Shown piece after piece: positions 24,947 through 46,865 of a DNA stretch of 64,000 nucleotides (position 1 is the first letter of the stretch; each line of letters begins with the position of its first letter). A model generated the notes under the pieces. It made no database searches and was not told the origin of the DNA. It saw nothing but the letters and a program-made list of their open reading frames with translations. Source of the DNA: Aspidiotus rigidus (lineage: Eukaryota > Arthropoda > Insecta > Hemiptera > Diaspididae); assembly GCA_035079385.1 (NCBI GenBank), contig JAVHKY010000016.1, positions 6,185,501-6,249,500 of the forward strand, written 5' to 3'. The position numbers and the translations under genes are program-made.

Positions 24947-27550
24947 TTAAAAGTTTTACTTCCAAAATTAAGTACTCTCTAAAACAGGAAAGAAGGGATC
25001 ATTTTTCAAGCGAGTTCACTGAGCGCGGTTTTCTCTGAAAGAGGAAATATATACAGGTTCCTACTTTATCGTGATGGATAGCAAACTAGCTCTGTAGAAA
25101 AAAAGAGAGCCCAAGAAAAAATTTCTGCAACCCCGCCCCCTTACGGCTCATTTTTTTTCCTTGGATGGAAGAGTATTTCAATAAATCCAGCCCATTGTAA
25201 CGACGACTGTGCAGCATCGCCGTCTTTTTAGAGGGGAGAGAATTTTTCTTCTTGAATATTTTCAATGGCACAGGGGTTTTCATAAAATTTCTTTTTGAGA
25301 AAACGACCTGACACAAGAATGAGCACACCTCCCTTGGCAGCCAACTCCTATCCTCGACATTTGTCTCGCTCTCACAGAAATCCCTAAAATAGCTCATTTC
25401 ATATACTTACCAACGACAAATCAACAAAATTATTTCAACAGAATTTTCCTTCCATTTGCTTTACTATGCGGATGGGTCCAAACCAGGACCTAGAACAGTT
25501 TTCATTTAAGATAATACCACACCCTTCCATATGAAAAACTCCGTTCGCTTTCAAATTCATCGCCTAACTTACAGCTATATTCACCTCTGATTCGCCGATA
25601 TTAGAAGAAATCATGTTTTAGTGTTCAATATTGTTATTAATATAGCGTGAAGCTTTATTTGCCAGCCTTTTTCTTGGTTCCCAGATGAAGTTTTAGCAAA
25701 TACCGTCGTGAGTGTTTAGTACCGGTATTGACAATACTCTTGATTCTTATCGTCAGAGTAGCCAAGTGATAATACAGGTTATATTTTCCGATTCAACAGT
25801 AGGTACATTTAAAGTAAACCATTTGATAAGGAGGTCATGAGGAGGTGAAAGGTGGTTGGTGGTGGGACTTTCAGAGGTTACCTAAACCCCGCTCCTTGGG
25901 CCAGTCAATCGCGCCACGCGTCAAAGAAGGTCCAAAAAATATCCGTTCGTAATAAAATAGCACTTTTGTTCGAATGACACTAAAATTAAACTTGTAAAAT
26001 ACCTTGGGAAAACTAATTTTAGGCATTGTTCTGAAAGGAACTCCTATAACTTTCAAAACAATCTTCTTTGGTGTGATAAAATGAGCACAAACTACTTCTC
26101 CGCTTGTGAAAACATGACATTTATGCTTTACACCCAACAACCGTAATGTCCTATGTGACATTTTTGGCACATAGGGTGCCTGCAAAAATTAAAGGGGTAG
26201 AAGTGAATTTTTTACCGACTTTTCCTATTTTTTTTTTTGATATTCGTGTTATGTAGGGATACATTTATCAGATTTTACGCGCAAATTCCAAATTTAAAAA
26301 CTTTTCGAAACCCAGCACATTAAGGGCTAAAGGAATTTGTTGCTGTGGCTGAACAACGCTCAAAGTTATGAGGTGGATACCGTCTGGCCATTGAAGTAAA
26401 ATGGTACAACAGGTATTAATGTAAAAGCTGACGGAGGAATGAGGGAAGTTTAGGAGCACAAGATGTCTGAGGTAGTCAGGACCACATCAAAAACTTTCTA
26501 CTAACGCAATTTTGTCTCCGGCCAATCAGTGCTACCAGACTTCAAGGACATCATTTCTCTTTTAAAACACTCGAAAAATAAGTGTATGGTAATTTTAGAT
26601 CCCTCCAATTAAAAAATTTGCAGTGAGCTCCCAGTCAACAAGTTTTTAATGATTCCTTCAAATGTACAACCCATTGAGTTTGAGGGGTGTGTATTTTGGT
26701 TTAATTTTATTTGATCGTGTATTCTGTGCTGCAATTTCTACATTTGCGAGTGCTTTTCAGGTATAACTTTCCGCCATTGCTGGGCTTCAAGATATCCCCA
26801 GAATTTGTGTTGTGTCTTTTAAAATTCCTTTAGCATTGTATTAAAATTTGGACTACACGCCTCAGTTCTCAATTGTTTTACGTTTTTAAACTTTTACATG
26901 CTTGTGTATGCCCCCCCCTAAATTTCACACATTTTGATCAGATTTCCCACAATTTGGTATATCCATCATCTGAACTTACAAGCACCCCTTCATAACCAGA
27001 CCTCAGTGGAATTACTATTGAAAGTTCGGACTTAATTTATAAAATATACATAATTTGTAAAGGTTAGAGGGGGTGACACATGAATATCCCCTGAGCACTC
27101 GCTGACAGCAAAAGAGGGTTTTCATAGTTTTCTTGTTCCACATGAGTTGAAAATAATATTATTCCGACTGTAAATTACAATTGGAATCGATTGTATAATA
27201 CTGGAGCGAACTACTGTTGTGTCTGTAAAATTTGTCATCTCACTTATTACGGCTTGTAAAGACATATCTTCTCTCATTGTCAACTACCTTCATATCAATC
27301 AAGTTTCTATCAACATAGGAAATCTCATCTACCTACTTTACTGAGTAAATAAACTTTTGAGAGAGAAAAGACGAGAATGAAAATAAGGAATACTATTCAA
27401 TTATTGGCTCATTTGATTTTTACTTGAAATTTTGGACTACAAGAGAAGTACATGCAAAATAAGTTTATAATCTGTGAAATAGTGGCACGAATATCAATCA
27501 AAATGTCAACGTTCTCTTCCATTGAACTACTTGCGTTGTAACCAATTTTC
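24947..27550. other. Non-coding stretch, no gene seen
   Basis: Open frames at 25086-25397 and 25871-26185 (minus) have no recognisable motif. A small hairpin CCTATGTG / CACATAGG with ACATTTTTGG between the arms sits at about 26149-26174 and resembles the termini of the MITE at 4118-4500. CCC or poly-C runs occur near 26910. Nothing else stands out. Confidence 0.4.
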
Positions 27551-27739
27551 TTGTGGTAGACATTGCTGACTGTATGGTCATCATCAAGTTAGTCCTCATA
27601 GATCTAGGAAGTCCTGAAAAGGTTGATTTCATACTTGAAATAATTGAGATAATGACAATACAAACAATAAATAATTCAAATAAAATACAAGAAATAATAA
27701 TTCACTGTCTCTCGAATGCAGCCTTGAATAAGGAAAAAC

Positions 27740-28080
27740 CAACTGATTGACACTGCTACTTGCTGTATTATTGGGACTTCGCGCCGCCCCTAAAGGCAAT
27801 TCAGGGATATCTTGTGCGGAGCTTGCTTTGGGAACTTGCCAAGTTTTCCAAAATTCACGTCTAGTACCTCAACATCTGCGAAAGAAAGAAAAAATATTTG
27901 GCTATCCAAATCTCAAGGACGCAACACATGTTTACCTAAGAGTGGGAAGAGTCCAACGCCCGTTTGAAACACCATACAAAAGACCTTTTCGAGTGATTAA
28001 ATAATCAAAAGAATGGTACCAAATAAAAATTGGAGAAAGGAGGAAGATATTCCAATTGATTGGCTGAAACCAGCATAATT
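27740..28080 (+). pseudogene. Ty3/Gypsy-type integrase C-terminal fragment
   Basis: The plus-strand frame shows VLLGLRAAPK, then SCAELALGT (the integrase-end A-E-L-x-x-G-x motif), RLVPQHLR, and HVYLRVGRVQRPFETPYKRPFRVI. The last segment matches the H-V-F-x-R...L-x-P-P-Y-x-G-P-Y-x-V-I block near the end of gypsy-type Pol. Upstream catalytic integrase, RT and LTRs are not present. It is a short remnant. Confidence 0.7.
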
Positions 28081-28089
28081 TCTCAACAA

Positions 28090-29450
28090 TAAAGAAAAAG
28101 AATCTTTACCACAATCTGTATTGTTATCTTCTGAAGACTTGAGGTAAGAAACCAGTTACCGTATATTGAAAAGAATGAGATATTAACGTCATGAAATAAT
28201 CAAATTAACATAAAAATTTCAAGATTAGTTGACTCAAAACTGAAAAAATTGGATAATAACGAATTAATATTTAGTCGTTGATTGGCATTGCAAACAGCTC
28301 AGCAGGACTGAAAAACCAATTAGAATTGCTCATCAAAATTTTGTCAGCGTTGTAGATGCATCGATCAATAAATAAATATTATTGAACAGACGAAATAAAA
28401 AAGAAAACAAAATCGTTGAAAACTCGCAAATGCGAGGAGTAAAATCGACCACTGACGAGGTGGAATTTGGGGGTAGAAAAATTATCCTCGTCATTATCCA
28501 TACCAAAGACTATCAAAGATAGGAGTTTCAATAAGTTGAACTGAAATTGATGAATGAACGCGATCAAGAGAGACCGACTGTTGACCCTTGAATGGTACTA
28601 GAAATATTCTCACTGAGCCAGATTTCAAGAAGAAGCTGAAATTCTTTTTTAGCAAAAATTCGTGAATAGTTTAGAATAACACCCAAGTTTTGTAGATTAG
28701 GCTTGGGATCTAATAAAATTAGCAAAAAAGTTACCCAGTCATGAAATTTTCTATCACAACCCAAAACGAGAAACATAAAATAAAAGTGATCTTCATGACT
28801 CATGTTTTCATTCAAAATTCGGAGGAACTCAACTCTTTCATTTTCTGGAGAACGCATATAAATGATAAAAAGAAAAATAATAAGTTAACGGTAATGAGAT
28901 TTTGGAATTTCTCACTTTTCTTACTCGGACTAGTGATGGATTGTCTCTCTCATCCTAAACTCGATATCACAAACATCGGTGAATGATTCTCCTTCTTCTT
29001 TGTCTTGGAATTCGACCTGAAAACTACTGTCCACTCTCAAACTCTTGGGTTTTTGGATATTTTCTGTTTCGCGAGCTCCTTTCATTCTTCATAGTGGCTC
29101 CGATTCTTCGTATCGAGCAGATCGTTGGGCATCTCTTCGTTCGATTTTATCAATCTTCTTTGATAAGTTTGAAATCCTATCAAATCACAAACCGAGTAGT
29201 AAAATAATCATATCTATCTTGAAGCGCTACGGTAACACACTCCATGACTAGGGATCAATATGAAATTGAAGGCTTCCTTGTTGGACGTTTTATATTTTCA
29301 AACTCACTTCCTATAAACGACATTGCAACCCCTGCGCATTGATATGAAGGTGTGATGTTTTTCCTTCGGCCGTTCCGAGTCAACAAAAAATACTGCAGAT
29401 CGTTATCAAATCAATTGAGTGAAGTTCAATAGAGTGCTTATTTTTGTGGT
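28090..29450. other. Non-coding stretch, no gene seen
   Basis: Several overlapping open frames of under 100 codons occur on both strands without family motifs. I cannot assign anything here. Confidence 0.4.
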
Positions 29451-29599
29451 ATGAACGGCGTTGCTCAATTTGGCTTCCTCACCATGTACGTCCATCTCTG
29501 TGTCTCCAACTTCGCCGTAGACGTGCTCGTCATCTTCTTCCTTGCTATTGATACCGTAGGCATGAAGGTATGCATTTTCATCTTTAATTCAAGGACTAC

Positions 29600-30140
29600 A
29601 ATCAATACTTTACATCACAGGCCAATTACCAATGACTTTTGTAAGCTTACGAGCTACCTACATTTTGAAACACTTTTTGAACGTACGTGTTTGTGTACTA
29701 AAACTATGCGTGTTGATAATATCGTACCCGATACATTCATCTCGTATAATTTTGTCAAGCATTTTGCATTTCGTGTACGCGTGCACTTAGGCCATAAATG
29801 GATATTACATCTCATTGGTTATCAAATCCGAACGACTGTCTGTATCGCACGATTTGTTTGTTAAAAGTGATGAAAGAATATCGATCCTTTGAATTATTGA
29901 AATAACTTACTAATTATTACAAACCATGGACATACGTGTTCCTGTACCAGAACTGATTTGCTGTAGGTAATATCGAATCCGATACTTCAATCCGGCATAA
30001 TTTCGTCAATCGTTTTGTATGTTCGTGTATGCGGGAAGTTGAGCCATGTAGAATCATATGTATTACATCTAATGCTCGCTGCATTGGTCGTCAAATCCGT
30101 TGTTTGCTGAAAGTAATAGTATTGGAAGAGTATTGATTCT
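29600..30140. repeat. Diverged tandem duplication, unit about 250 bp
   Basis: A block at about 29685-29880 (ACGTACGTGTT, then GATAATATCGTACCCGATAC, then TAATTTTGTCAAGCATTTTG) is repeated at about 29930-30130 as ACATACGTGTT, GGTAATATCGAATCCGATAC and TAATTTCGTCAATCGTTTTG. Both copies end in an AAGAxTATxGATxCTT-type block and TTATTGAAATAA. The 137-codon open frame over the first copy is not conserved in the second. Confidence 0.65.
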
Positions 30141-31125
30141 TAGAATCGACAAAATTAAATAAATTATTGAAATAAGTTACTTACGATGAACGACGAGAAA
30201 TTAGCAGCTGATAAAAAAAGAATAATAATATTACGAAAAAGAAAATGTTTACACTATTAACAAAATTTTAATAAGCATAACATGACCGCACTGATAGAAA
30301 AAGAATGAAAATTCAACGCATAAGACGACCACACTGATGAAGAAAGAATGAAATTTCATACATAGGGTGTGAAACGTTGAAACCGTTGAAACTGAAACAT
30401 CGGTCGAAATAGGTACGGATTGGAATTACGCTTCTCAGCGATCTTATAAACGTGCGATTCCGAAAATTACGTCACATGACGCTTTGCATAGCGCCGGCGT
30501 AAAGAACAGAAGAAAAGACGAATTTGATGAACATCTCTATCTAGCAGCCACCACCAATAACTTCCTAGCCGAGCAACAAGTCGCAATGCTGATATTTCGT
30601 CGAAATGATATTTAAGACGTATCACTCGTAGGTAATGTGAAGCAAAACTAAACTGGTTTTAATGACGGTGAGTTATCAATACGCACACACATGTGCGCAC
30701 CTACACCCATCATTCCTACATTTTATCTTCAAATGAAATCTTGGTTATTACCGGTATATAGAATAATCATTTATTACATGGAAATCAGGAAAATGTGAAC
30801 GTGAAGAGAGCACCGATATGAAGCAAAGCTCGAGAAGCTCGCGATGTTCATAAATACTTAGTAAAAATGATGACGGGGTACACTGATATCAGCGAGTTAC
30901 TACGCAGAGCCGCATAGAAATTTTCGTTTTAAGCGGGTGATGGTCTAACAACGAAATCCAAAATATTGCTGTTTTCGATTTCTCATTCTTTAAAGGTATC
31001 GCCATTTTTAATTACTTTTTCTTTTACATTAGGATGGTAATCGTGAGATTCTGTAGACGCGAGAAGGAAGGGGCATAGGGAATGATTATCTTCTTTGGAA
31101 CCTTACCATGACTGAAAATCGAAAT
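30141..31125. other. Non-coding stretch, no gene seen
   Basis: A short direct repeat (CGCACTGATAGAAAAAGAAT and CCACACTGATGAAGAAAGAA, about 30288 and 30330) is visible. A TATAAA lies near 30446, but no convincing gene follows it. Confidence 0.35.
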
Positions 31126-31452
31126 CTACGACTTCATAAACATCAGAAGATTTTGTGAATAGTTAATTGAAGTGGTCTTCTTGCTCGTGGAGGGTTGGAG
31201 GTTAGTAGGGAGATACTGGCGTCGTCCGCAAAGAGGCATCCGTTGAGAAGAAGGCTGAATGTTCATTACTTCATTTATAGCGATTAGGACGAGAGGAACA
31301 CTCCATACTTCTACCTGGGAGACAGCGTTGTGGAAGGGTTGATCTTGAATCCTAGTCGTTAGAGACCTGCTCGAATTGGAAAGGTTTGGGTAAGTTGACT
31401 CCATAATTTGGAGGAGATGTAGCGACGACACGGAGAAACGCTTCTTCTGCAA
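31126..31452 (-). pseudogene. Non-LTR reverse transcriptase fragment
   Basis: The minus-strand frame has RSLTTRIQDQPF, then VEVWSVPLVLIAINEVMN, equivalent to the RT motif B region. In the next frame, bases near 31210-31230 encode LFADDA, the FxDD catalytic box, followed by YLPTNLQPS. So motifs B and C lie in register apart from one frameshift. The GEVxSVPLxLIAIN signature links it to the fragment at 5296-5637. It is a dead remnant of the Jockey/I group. Confidence 0.6.
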
Positions 31453-31905
31453 GATTGAAGTGTTGAATTGTATTATTGGTTGGAAACGTACAAAGCTGCG
31501 TGGTTACTCGACTTGAAGAAATGCTTGAATTTCGCTTTTCTACAATCGAGAGATATTTTTTAATAGCTCACAGGAACTTGACTGGAACAATTTATTCACT
31601 GAGCGGGAGGGAGAGTAACCCCCCTGCAAGTTAGACAGTATGTCTTCTTGTTCATGTGATTTTTTAATAAATTTAGAAGCCCTTCACTGAGGCACACAAC
31701 GCGAGACTATTTTTTCATTCACTGTAACTTTTATTGCGGTACATCCCAAGAAAATAAGCGTATTCGTATCCGTCAGAACGCCTAATCTGAATTAATCTAA
31801 TAGAGGGACTATACGAAGTCAGACTCAAGCGAGTAATACCAACGGAGTAATTTACAATTTTAGCCACAGAAATTAAACGACGCCGGAAAAAAAAAAAAAG
31901 AAAAT

Positions 31906-33300
31906 TTGAATAACCCCGCTGTCCAGGAAGTGAGACCTGAAGTCAGTGTTATCCAAAACTTCCAACCGCGCATTATAAATTGCAGTCAGGTTGAGTTCAG
32001 TAGTGATGAGGTGAATTTATTAGAGAAAGGGTTGAAGTTCGGATTACCCCCTCTTAATAATAGTGATGCTTTGGCTAATGTTGTTGCCGACCTCGAGGTG
32101 AAAATTGGACCGGGGGTTAGTACTCAAAAAAATTGTGCTGCTCTTGTCCGCAACACCCCCCTCCCTCGTATAAACAATTACGCAATTGAGGTGATTAAGG
32201 GATTAAAGAGGAGGGTCAGGGAGGAGGGCTTAATCATCACGAAGGCTGACAAAAGTAATGCCATTGTCGTGATGGAGAAGTCCTCCTACGTCTCCAAGGT
32301 CTATGACGTTCTCGGTCAGTGTGGTGCTAAGGAAAACGACAGTTTCAATTTTCCTAAACACGTAAAAGAAGTTAGACGTGTGATAAACGAGTGTGAATTT
32401 ATTATTAAAACTCCCTCGCTAAAAAGATTGCTCCTGGAGCCCAACCCTGTGCCTCCCCTCTTGTACGGGCTACCAAAAGTCCATAAAAAAGACAACCCGA
32501 TGCGTCCGGTCGTATCCTTTGTGTCCTCCCCCACGTACGCTCTGGCGAAATTTTTGGACCGATGGTTTAAATCGAGAGTTGACCATGAGTCACCTTACTC
32601 GGTGAAAAATTCAGTCTCCTTGGCTGATAGGCTTAAGGATAATATTCTTCCGCTGGGATCGACCCTGTGTTCATTTGATGTGGTCGGCCTGTTCCCCAAT
32701 ATCCCCAGAGCAACCGCCATGCAACATATGGGAGACCTTTTGATTCAAACAAATGTTCGCCAAGAAGAATTGGGTGAATTTTTCAATCTCCTCAATATTT
32801 GTTGGTCTCCCAATTATTGCAAATTCGATAACAAGTTTTTTGAGTTTCCTGAAGAGGTTGGAATACCCATCGGTTCTCCTTTGGGTTCTCTCATTTCGGT
32901 GGTCTTTATGTCTAAGTTTGAGCTCGATTTGTTCTCCTCTGGCAGTGCGTTTTTAGATCAGATTTATTATTGGCACAGGTATGTCGACGATGTGTTGTGT
33001 ACGTGGACTGGTCCCCGAGAGCTCCTTTTGGAGTTTCTCCAGTATCTAAATAATCAATATCCTTCTATAAAATTTACTTTAGAAATCGGTGGCGCATCTA
33101 TTAATTACTTGGATTTGACGATCTATAATAGAGACGGTATCCATGAATTCGCCATATACAGGAAAGATACTGCGACCGATATTACTGTCCACGGAAAATC
33201 TTTTTGCCCTGTAGCCCATAAATATGCTGGATTTAACAGCTTAATCCATCGACTACTAGTATTCCTCTCAATCAGTCAGCCTTCCAAAAAGAGGTATTAA
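31906..33300 (+). pseudogene. Penelope-like reverse transcriptase, 5' incomplete and frameshifted at the end
   Basis: This is a long open frame of about 464 codons. RT landmarks in order: LITKADKSNAIVVM; LYGLPKVHK with MRPVVSFVSSPTYALAKF, typical of PLE and telomerase-like RTs; motif A SFDVVGLFPNIPR; motif B GIPIGSPLGSLISVVF; motif C YVDDVL; and INYLDLTI. The end of the palm/thumb continues in another frame from about 33257 into the next frame (33312-33935), so one indel separates RT from endonuclease. There is no ATG near the start (the frame opens with TTG next to the left pseudo-LTR), so the N-terminus is missing or starts inside the repeat. The family normally has RT and GIY-YIG in one ORF. 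Confidence 0.85.
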
Positions 33301-33311
33301 CTATAAAGCAC

Positions 33312-33935
33312 TTGGCCAGAGTGAATGAAGTAAACTTAGACATTGACCTTATGATCCAGAGGAAAGTTACTCGAAAATGCCTCGATTCCACCACCTCCCT
33401 CCCCCGCAATATGGCCCTAAACAGTAGAGAGCGTTGGATAAGGCTTCCGTTCTTGGGGCAGTTTTCGTCTCAATTGAGTCGTGTCCTGCGCCCCTTCGGA
33501 TTTCGGCCTGTGTATTACAACCCCAATACCATAAAAAGTTTATTGGTTAGGCTAAAAGACCCCATCCAACTGGCCGAGAGGGGTGGTGTGTATAAAGTTG
33601 AGTGTAAGGATTGTAACGGAATTTATATTGGCGAGACAGGCCGTCAGTTGAAAATTAGAATCGCTGAACATAGGAAGGCGTGGGAAAAGAAGAATATAGG
33701 TGAATCGGCGGACCATCTAATCACTAGCGGCCATAGCATTAAAGAGGGGTCCGAGGTCCTCCTCTATAGAGAAAACGCGTTTTCGCAGCGGAAAGCGTTA
33801 GAACACATCGAAATAATCCGTCATTTAAATAACGACGACCTTAATGTGCTCAACAGGTACATACCTGATGAGGGGTTGATTGAACTAGTTTACGAGTATG
33901 ATTCACGTCGTGATGACTCGCTGGTTCAATCCTGA
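33312..33935 (+). pseudogene. Penelope-like linker and GIY-YIG endonuclease domain
   Basis: This is the continuation of the RT frame after the indel near 33257. It opens with HLARVNEVNLDIDLMIQRK, the conserved RT-to-endonuclease linker. Then comes RPVYYNPNTIKSLL, followed by VYKVECKDCNGIYIGETGR: the GVY-equivalent strand, a C-x2-C pair typical of animal Penelope proteins, and the YIG strand. The catalytic Arg/His block LKIRIAEHRKAW and a downstream Glu (ALEHIEI) are present. Stop is at 33933-33935. The endonuclease nicks target DNA to prime reverse transcription. All key residues look intact. Confidence 0.85.
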
Positions 33936-34152
33936 TTTCCTCGTATGTTTCTAGTTTACAGCCGAAGTTGGTTCAGTCGCTTTCCAGTCCTCGTTGACAA
34001 TGATTATTTAATCGAAAGCGCTCCGGCGTCGTTTAATTTCTGTGGCTAAAATTGTAAATTACTCCGTTGGTATTACTCGCTTGAGTATCACTTCGTATAG
34101 TATTTCTGGTCATAAATTGAGAAACCGCATTGATTCTACTAATAGAGGGACT

Positions 34153-34870
34153 TATGAGAAGCTGGTTCGAGTCCCTATCGACAAGGGACTCGATTTTATG
34201 GAAGGGACTTGAAGGAACTTCAATTGGAGAGCAGAGTAAGAAGATGATCGGGAGAAGGTGGGAAGCCATCAGAGAGAGAATCTCGATTGAAGTGCACGAG
34301 GGAGATATGACCGACCTGTACTTCATAGACTTTAAAAAAATTTAAAACCCAAGCTATAGGTAGGTAGAGGAAGAAAACCCAAAAACCTTTTTGGACTCAA
34401 AAACTTCGGAGATTTATTAAACTACACGAGTTGGATAAAAATCAGTCTTAAGACTCCATCAGCTTTGACGGAGACGATAGTGCGACCGATTTTCTCATTC
34501 TCCCGACCGTTTTAAGACAAAATAAACATATTCCAGTCTCTCACCACTATACGGAGTCTAAACTCCAACCCCTGATTGTTACTATTTCACGTTGTGGCCA
34601 AAATTGCAGATCAGTGAAGTGGATTTTGGGCTTTCAGAACAAATTCAACCTGTTCGCTAATTGTTGGTAGGACTGTGACCTATACAAGTTGCGGTATCTG
34701 GAAAAACTTAGAAGGGGATATGAAATCACAATGTATATTCAAGAACGGAGAGGGGAGTCAAGTTAGCTGCATTGCTTGGAATATCTGAAGAGTTGCCTAA
34801 ATCCTAATAATATTTATAGTACCCTCCAGAGTGCGAACCACAATGAGGAAATTTATCTAAAATTACTCAA
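34153..34870. other. Non-coding stretch between two Penelope-like copies
   Basis: No gene is recognised. Target-site sequence continues from the 34139-34152 duplication. Nothing else assigned. Confidence 0.4.
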
Positions 34871-34872
34871 TA

Positions 34873-36242
34873 TTTAACGTCAGTGTTCGTCGATAGATTT
34901 ACATGTGGGAATTTGTCATTCAAACCCCCTCCAAATATAGACCCGAAGTTAGAAATCCTAAGCCTTCCAGACTGTACGGTCTCCCCAAAATTTACAAAAC
35001 GGACATCCTCCTTCGACCTATAGTCTCTTACGTTTCGTCTTCCACTTACTCCCTCATCAAACACATTAATAATTGGTGCAAGTCCGCAATATCAACTTCC
35101 AGCCTATCTACTAGGTTCAGAATACCCTTCATCTGACTGAAAAAATCAAAGATCTTATAGTTCCTGGGGATGGTATCCTCGGGTCTTTTGATTTTACCAG
35201 TATGTTGAGCTCTTGAAAAGAACGCTCAAAAATTTCTCCGCCTGCTGCCGAAGAATTCATTAGACTCTTCAAAATATGCCTTGATTGTAATATTTGCCAA
35301 TTTGAAAATGAAATTTATCGTTTTCCCGACAGTCTTCTTCAAGGGGTTCTTTTAGCACCCCTCATAGACGAAATTTTCATGAATAGCCTGGAAAAAGAAA
35401 TTTTCTCCAACAACATGCTTGTGAGTTTTGTGGAATATTGGAGGATAGGTTCTGTGTCTATGGAAAGTCATCATTCCCCAACTCCAGAAGTTCCTTCTTC
35501 CCATCAACAACTTCTATCCCTTTATCCTAGATCGGCGCTGAGTTAATTTCTTAGATCTCTCCATCACAATCAAGAATGGCGAGCATGATTTCAGTATTTT
35601 CAGGAAGCCCTCTCACACTGATCATGTAATTGATGGCTCCTCTTTCTCCCCCCCCCACTCCCAACATTCTGCCTTTTATTCTGTGATCCATCGTTTAGTG
35701 TCTTCCCCCTCCCTCCCATTGCATTCAAGAAGGAATTGTACACTATCACCCACATAGCGAGGACCAACAACGTCAATTTAGACATACATAAGTTTATCCG
35801 TAAAAAGCTCATCTCTGCTCTCAATTCCATCGCTCCTCATACTTCTCGCAAAACTAAAAATGGCTCCGGCTCCTCCACCTCGGAAGTGCGTGTGTCTCAC
35901 AAATTATCTTGTTTACTAACGCCCTTCCACCATCGTCCAGCTTTTTATTCTGTGAATACCATGAAACGTCTTCTCCGATTCCTTCAGGAAACGAGGTGTG
36001 GTATGCATGGACTCCAATGTGGCAATTGCCCCGCAGTTTATATTGATGAGACAGGTCGTAAACTGAGCACAAGAGTCTCAGAACGTGGCAGAGCCACCAC
36101 AAATAACACATTGGAAAAATCAGCTTTTGTAACCTGCTTTTTGACAACTAGTCACAATTTGATAAAAAATGTGGAGCTCGCCTCATGCATAAGGAGAGTA
36201 TTGAGAGTAGATGTCACGCATTGGACAGTCTTGAAATCCTGA
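34873..36242 (+). pseudogene. Second Penelope-like element copy, heavily decayed
   Basis: A plus-strand fragment (34903-35136) has LYGLPKIYKTDILLRPIVSY and VSSSTYSLIKHINNW, the same RT block as the first copy. Further on (about 35330-35400) are QGVLLAPLIDEIFMNSLEKE-like motif B remains. From 35736 the linker ARTNNVNLDIHKFIRKKL appears, followed by CGMHGLQCGNCPAVYIDETG, where the YIG glycine is replaced by Asp, and RVSERGRA. Multiple stops and frameshifts separate the pieces. It differs at most positions from the copy at 31.8-34.1 kb, so it is an older copy or a different subfamily, not a tandem duplication. Confidence 0.8.
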
Positions 36243-37014
36243 AGGCCGAGACACTCCTTTTCATACCCTCACTAATTTTGTCGATTTATTTATCTGTTCT
36301 TGTGAATGTGTGGATTCATATTTATTAGCATGATTGATTATGGTCTTTCGTACCGAAACGCTGAGCTTGTGCTTCAGTTTATAAATAAGAAAAAAATTTT
36401 TGCGGATCAAGCAATTTAAAAAAAAATTTCCTCATAAATCTTAAGTACCCTCGAAGAAGATCATGTGAAATCAATAAAACGGACGAAATTTAGCGTGGCG
36501 TAACCAAGCCAATAAACCTGATGTCGTATTTTATGTGATAATAAATTCGTACAAAAAAATATTGAGAAGAAAAAAGAATTCGTCCCCTCCAGTCTACAAA
36601 TTCTGACTGGGTATCTACCTTAATTTTTTAAAGATTCAAGGGAGTGATTTCAAGAAACTCGAATACTATTTCTAACGAAATGAAAGTTATTTTTTTTATA
36701 AAATCACCTTTATTTTCCATAGATGGGAGATTACAACTTCATCATTTTTTCTGTATCGTATACTTTATTTCGGCGTCCTCGCCTGGTGTAAAACATTTGT
36801 CGACAGGATAATTCGTTCCGAAATAATCATACACCATCTGCTTCTCAGTTGTCAAGTTAGTATATGAAGTTTCCATGCGCCGTTATTACTTTATTAAAAT
36901 AACAAAGATATGGTTATTTTCAGATCAGGAAGTCATTCTTTTTCATTATGTACAGTGATCGATACTTTTTTCGGTGATTCGCTTCTTCTCTAATGAGAGT
37001 TCCGTTGTGACGTT
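36243..37014. other. Intergenic/3' UTR region of the P450
   Basis: No coding gene is seen. The part near 36890-37014 is probably the P450 3' UTR on the minus strand, containing an AATAAA signal. Confidence 0.5.
36890..36895 (-). promoter_or_regulatory. Polyadenylation signal for the P450
   Basis: Minus-strand AATAAA lies about 120 bases downstream of the P450 stop codon. It is the first canonical hexamer I noticed there. Confidence 0.5.

Positions 37015-46865
<9,851 letters not shown>

Larger units (their letters stand above)
31797..34152 (+). mobile_element. Penelope-like retroelement with inverted pseudo-LTRs, tail and 14-bp target duplication
   Basis: CTAATAGAGGGACT is present on both sides (31797-31810 and 34139-34152). 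Just inside are 76-bp inverted repeats, 31811-31886 and 34023-34098, exact or almost exact reverse complements. A 40-bp tail (34099-34138) lies between the right repeat and the right duplication. Penelope-like elements are known for pseudo-LTRs in direct or inverted orientation, an added tail of 30-40 bp and variable target duplications. The body encodes RT plus a GIY-YIG endonuclease. The preserved ends and mostly open coding sequence suggest a fairly recent insertion. Confidence 0.9.

Noticed and set aside
24666..24982. Overlapping repetitive open frames on both strands
   Set aside because: Produced by a 45-bp minisatellite with a length divisible by three; not evidence of a gene.
29451..29864. 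137-codon plus-strand open frame
   Set aside because: No recognisable domain or codon pattern, and the tandem copy next to it has not preserved the frame.
31906..33935. Horizontal transfer of a bacterial GIY-YIG nuclease
   Set aside because: The RT and linker context is that of an animal Penelope-like element, which normally carries this domain.
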